Shown here piece after piece: positions 61,601 through 64,000 of a stretch of DNA of 64,000 bases. Below the pieces are notes generated by a model. The model worked only from the letters and a program-made list of their open reading frames with translations, searched no databases and was not told where the DNA came from. The stretch covers positions 7,874,001 through 7,938,000 of the forward strand of contig JAUEDM010000001.1 in the NCBI GenBank assembly GCA_033439685.1, in the 5' to 3' direction. A program made the translations under genes and the position numbers. Every line of letters begins with the position of its first letter. Position 1 is the stretch's first letter. This DNA is from Apodospora peruviana. Lineage: Eukaryota; Ascomycota; Sordariomycetes; Sordariales; Lasiosphaeriaceae.

Positions 61601-62991
61601 GTGAGAGCGAATCAGCATTCGAGGGGCGTGTCGGTAAGGGATTCCGTTGTGTGAGTTGCCTGAGCTGAGGTTAAAGGACCGAAATAGTGGACACAAAAGA
61701 AGGTGGTGTGGTCCTTCGTCCCGCGGTTGCAGTATAAGTGCAGTTCACTTGTATCGCCGAAGGTATGTGCATAGAATTGGGAAGTATTGGGCTGTGTCTC
61801 GCTCAATAGCTCTGCTTTAACGTCGTCCCACATGGCCAGGATGGAGGCTTAAAACCGATACCAGTTGAGTATCTCATCGAGGAGGCAGGTATGCGGACAT
61901 GTATTGCTATGTGGTATGGTGCAACTGAACTGGAAGTCTGTGAGGGAGATCAAGGGCCTCCACGAGGCATCAGAGCCGCAGCCCAACCTAACTACCACCA
62001 TACCTCGCTAACAATACCGAGGTTAAACACCGTGACCAGTCACAAAGCACGAGAAGGGCGAACCATTATACTGACTGTGCAACCTTTAGGTCCCAAAGAC
62101 TCCGTTGGTAGGTTATTAGTTTTCGAAGTCCACAAATACCGTCCAAGCTGCTTGAGGCGGACTGGCTACAGGTAGACAGACGCCTGACTTGCAACATCAC
62201 TAAGGTACCCAAGCATCCTCACACCCACTTCAGACATATTGCGGGGCAGAGACTTTGCCCAAGGCTTACCCCTGATCCTTGATCAGTAAAAGACGGACTT
62301 GTTATTCGTAAGCATGGAACTAAAATTCAACCTCCCCGATGTTTCACGGATGCAATTGTCGCTCTCACACTTCACGTTGTTATGATAGATTTGGCCGTGT
62401 AAGTCGCCCGAAGTGGAAGCCCAAGCGTCAGCGCACTGAAACCAACCTTAAAAATGGGTCACTTCCAGTTACACAACGACATGGCGGGTTTCCAGGTTGT
62501 GTTGCCATTTGTGCAGAATCAAATTTGTATACGGATCCGTAGAACTAAGTGACACTTGACAGCCGGTCAGATCTCCGTTTTCATGCAGTGCCCATGGGTC
62601 ACGCCCGTGCTCCCGCTCTTCAGGGTTCCAGTTGTATTTAGCGTCACAGACTGCCGAACGACTCTGCACGGATGAATCCCCATCAGCATGGGCCGATAGC
62701 CTTGTCAGCATCGCCGCAACTCTGCAGCCAACGTCATCCGCGCCCTTCCAGCCTCAAACGGGATTCTAACGTGCGTCAGGATAGGTGCGGCAGCATCCAG
62801 ATGTCGGTTTCGACTCCGGAAAACGTTTAAAACCACGACCGATCGCTCTAGAGCCAGCACTCGCGAATAACTACCTAGCCTTCGATGCCCTGATAACCGA
62901 CCGTGGGCTGCTGTCGCGCCAATCCTTTTCGAACCGCCGCCCCTCCACGCTCCGCCTCGCGAGAACGTCAAGAACCCCCTCGATCGTCATC
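58617..62991. other. Intergenic, no supported gene
   Basis: About 4.4 kb. Near 60840-60920 a CT-rich stretch precedes an ATG at 60920 (MVYREFSYVWAVASNADGQT, then stop). Open frames at 61218-61415 and 61408-61668 follow on the same strand. They might be exons of one gene, but I could not join them in a convincing way. A C15 run lies at 59692-59706. Confidence 0.45.
59692..59706 (+). repeat. C15 homopolymer
   Basis: Fifteen consecutive C lie in intergenic DNA. This is a simple repeat, and its length may be unreliable. Confidence 0.9.
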
Positions 62992-64000
62992 ATGGTAGAA
63001 GCTCGTCGGGCCAGCACGAGATGGGCAACGCGTGTCATTCCGTTTGTTTTGGCCGGCTTCGTCGGCTTCGCCTCGTATGTTGTGGTCAAGCGCATATGCT
63101 GTACGTATCGCCCCTGGCCGCATTTCGGTCTGCCCTGTCGATGCTTGGTGTGGGAACCGGCTTAACACGTTCTTTTCTGCAACAGTGGATTTCTTCCTTG
63201 ACCGTCAACAACAATCCGGCACCGCAGTCGCCTTCCTCGTCGTATACTCCGTATTTCTTTTTTTAGCGCTCGTATCGTACGCACGAGTTTGGGCCGAGAT
63301 CCAGCGCCATCCTGGAGCCGTGCCGTTGGGACCGAACGCATTGAATCAGAGAAAGCCAAAAAAGAAGGGCCGGCGTAAGAGTCGTGCGCACAGAGAAGAT
63401 GATATCGAAGCGAAAGCCTACGACTCGCGGCCGGACTCGAATCCCGACAGCCCCGGGCTCGAGGCCTTTTACAGCAGAGACGTGTTTGTTTGCAAAGAGG
63501 ACGGGTTACCACGGTGGTGTAGTACTTGCTGTAATTGGAAACCGGATAGAGCACACCATTGCAGCGAGCTCGAAAGATGTGTGTTGAAGATGGACCACTT
63601 TTGTCCATGGGTAGGAGGAATTGTTGGCGAAACCTGTGAGTTTGACACTGTCCCCTCTTCATTCTAAGATTGTGATTAACCTAAAGATCATAGCATTCAA
63701 ATTCTTTATTCAGTTTACGTTTTACGCCGCCATCTACTGGGCGGTGGTCATTATTGCCGCCGCATATGGCCTCAGCTCGTCGATCAACAGCGGTGCTGGG
63801 GTAGACGGCTTCTTCATCGCCGCCTTGGCAATTGGTGCTTTCTTTGAACTTTTCACGTTTACCATGACAGGTACCGCCGTACGGTACATTTGTATCAATC
63901 TAACCAATGTCGACTATCTCAAATCGAAGGTGGTCGTCCATTACCTAGCACTCCGCGTGCCCCGGGGCACGCCCCCCGGCCATAATTACGGCGTCGTTAC
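62992..64000 (+). CDS. PFA5: Pfa5-type DHHC palmitoyltransferase (partial, 3' end outside)
   Basis: First 288 residues of a multi-pass protein S-acyltransferase of the Pfa5 family, which palmitoylates cysteines of membrane-associated proteins. Exons: 62992-63100, 63186-63635 and 63694-beyond 64000; introns are 85 and 58 nt and phases close. Two N-terminal membrane segments (about 12-35 and 50-72) precede a cytosolic Cys-rich domain with WCSTCCNWKPDRAHHCSELE and CVLKMDHFCPWVGG. The catalytic motif reads DHFC (residues 173-176) rather than DHHC; yeast Pfa5 and Akr1/Akr2 are known to have DHYC, so a non-His third residue is tolerated in this group. Two further membrane segments follow (FKFFIQFTFYAAIYWAVV and FFIAALAIGAFFELFTF). 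The frame is open to the window edge, so the C terminus is missing. Confidence 0.9.

Noticed and set aside
60742..61668. Series of plus-strand open frames after a CT-rich leader
   Set aside because: I could not find splice junctions that join them in phase, and the pieces match no family.

Overview
The window reads as nuclear DNA of a filamentous ascomycete (Pezizomycotina, probably Sordariomycetes). The reasons are short introns (mostly 50-120 nt) with GT..AG ends and CTAAC-type branch points, CT-rich leaders before start codons, two Zn(II)2Cys6 regulators, and housekeeping proteins (PAN3, Pfa5, ASH1, LSm7, Lsb5, a Ucp10/Ubx2-type UBX protein) of filamentous-fungal type. The order is not certain. 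Long, ordinary-GC intergenic tracts and frequent TACCTAGGTA-type words would fit Magnaporthales, but that is a guess. No rRNA, convincing tRNA, intact transposon or CRISPR array was seen.

Layout. 0.5-2.0 kb (-): a class I SAM-dependent methyltransferase with six exons, one of only 8 nt. 2.0-19.7 kb: about 17.7 kb with no gene I can support. 19.7-21.1 kb (+): Zn2Cys6 regulator rich in Pro and Tyr. 25.5-27.2 kb (-): F-box protein. 29.2-31.1 kb (-): Lsb5-like VHS-GAT protein. 32.7-34.3 kb (-): UBA-UAS-UBX protein of ERAD. 35.5-38.1 kb (+): PAN3, divergent from the UBX gene and followed by a repeat-rich tract. 39.8-40.5 kb (-): LSm7. 42.0-43.7 kb (+): a second Zn2Cys6 protein with its zinc cluster near the C terminus. 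45.0-47.9 kb (-): ASH1-type SET-domain histone methyltransferase. 50.9-51.8 kb (+): a truncated Sfh5/CRAL-TRIO-like gene. 52.0-53.0 kb (+): an orphan gene carrying two almost identical introns. 54.4-54.9 kb (+): a doubtful two-exon ORF. 58.3-58.6 kb (-): a 71-aa Cys-rich protein found only by splicing. 63.0 kb to the end (+): Pfa5-type palmitoyltransferase, cut by the window edge.

The conserved genes do not form a pathway or a secondary-metabolite cluster. They are a core-genome neighbourhood covering mRNA decay (PAN3, LSm7), membrane traffic and protein quality control (Lsb5, UBX protein, Pfa5) and chromatin or transcription (ASH1 and two zinc-cluster proteins). The accessory-looking part is 49-62 kb, which holds the truncated lipid-transfer gene, the orphan gene with twin introns and the small Cys-rich protein. 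All gene models were spliced by hand; coordinates include introns, and exons are listed in the evidence.
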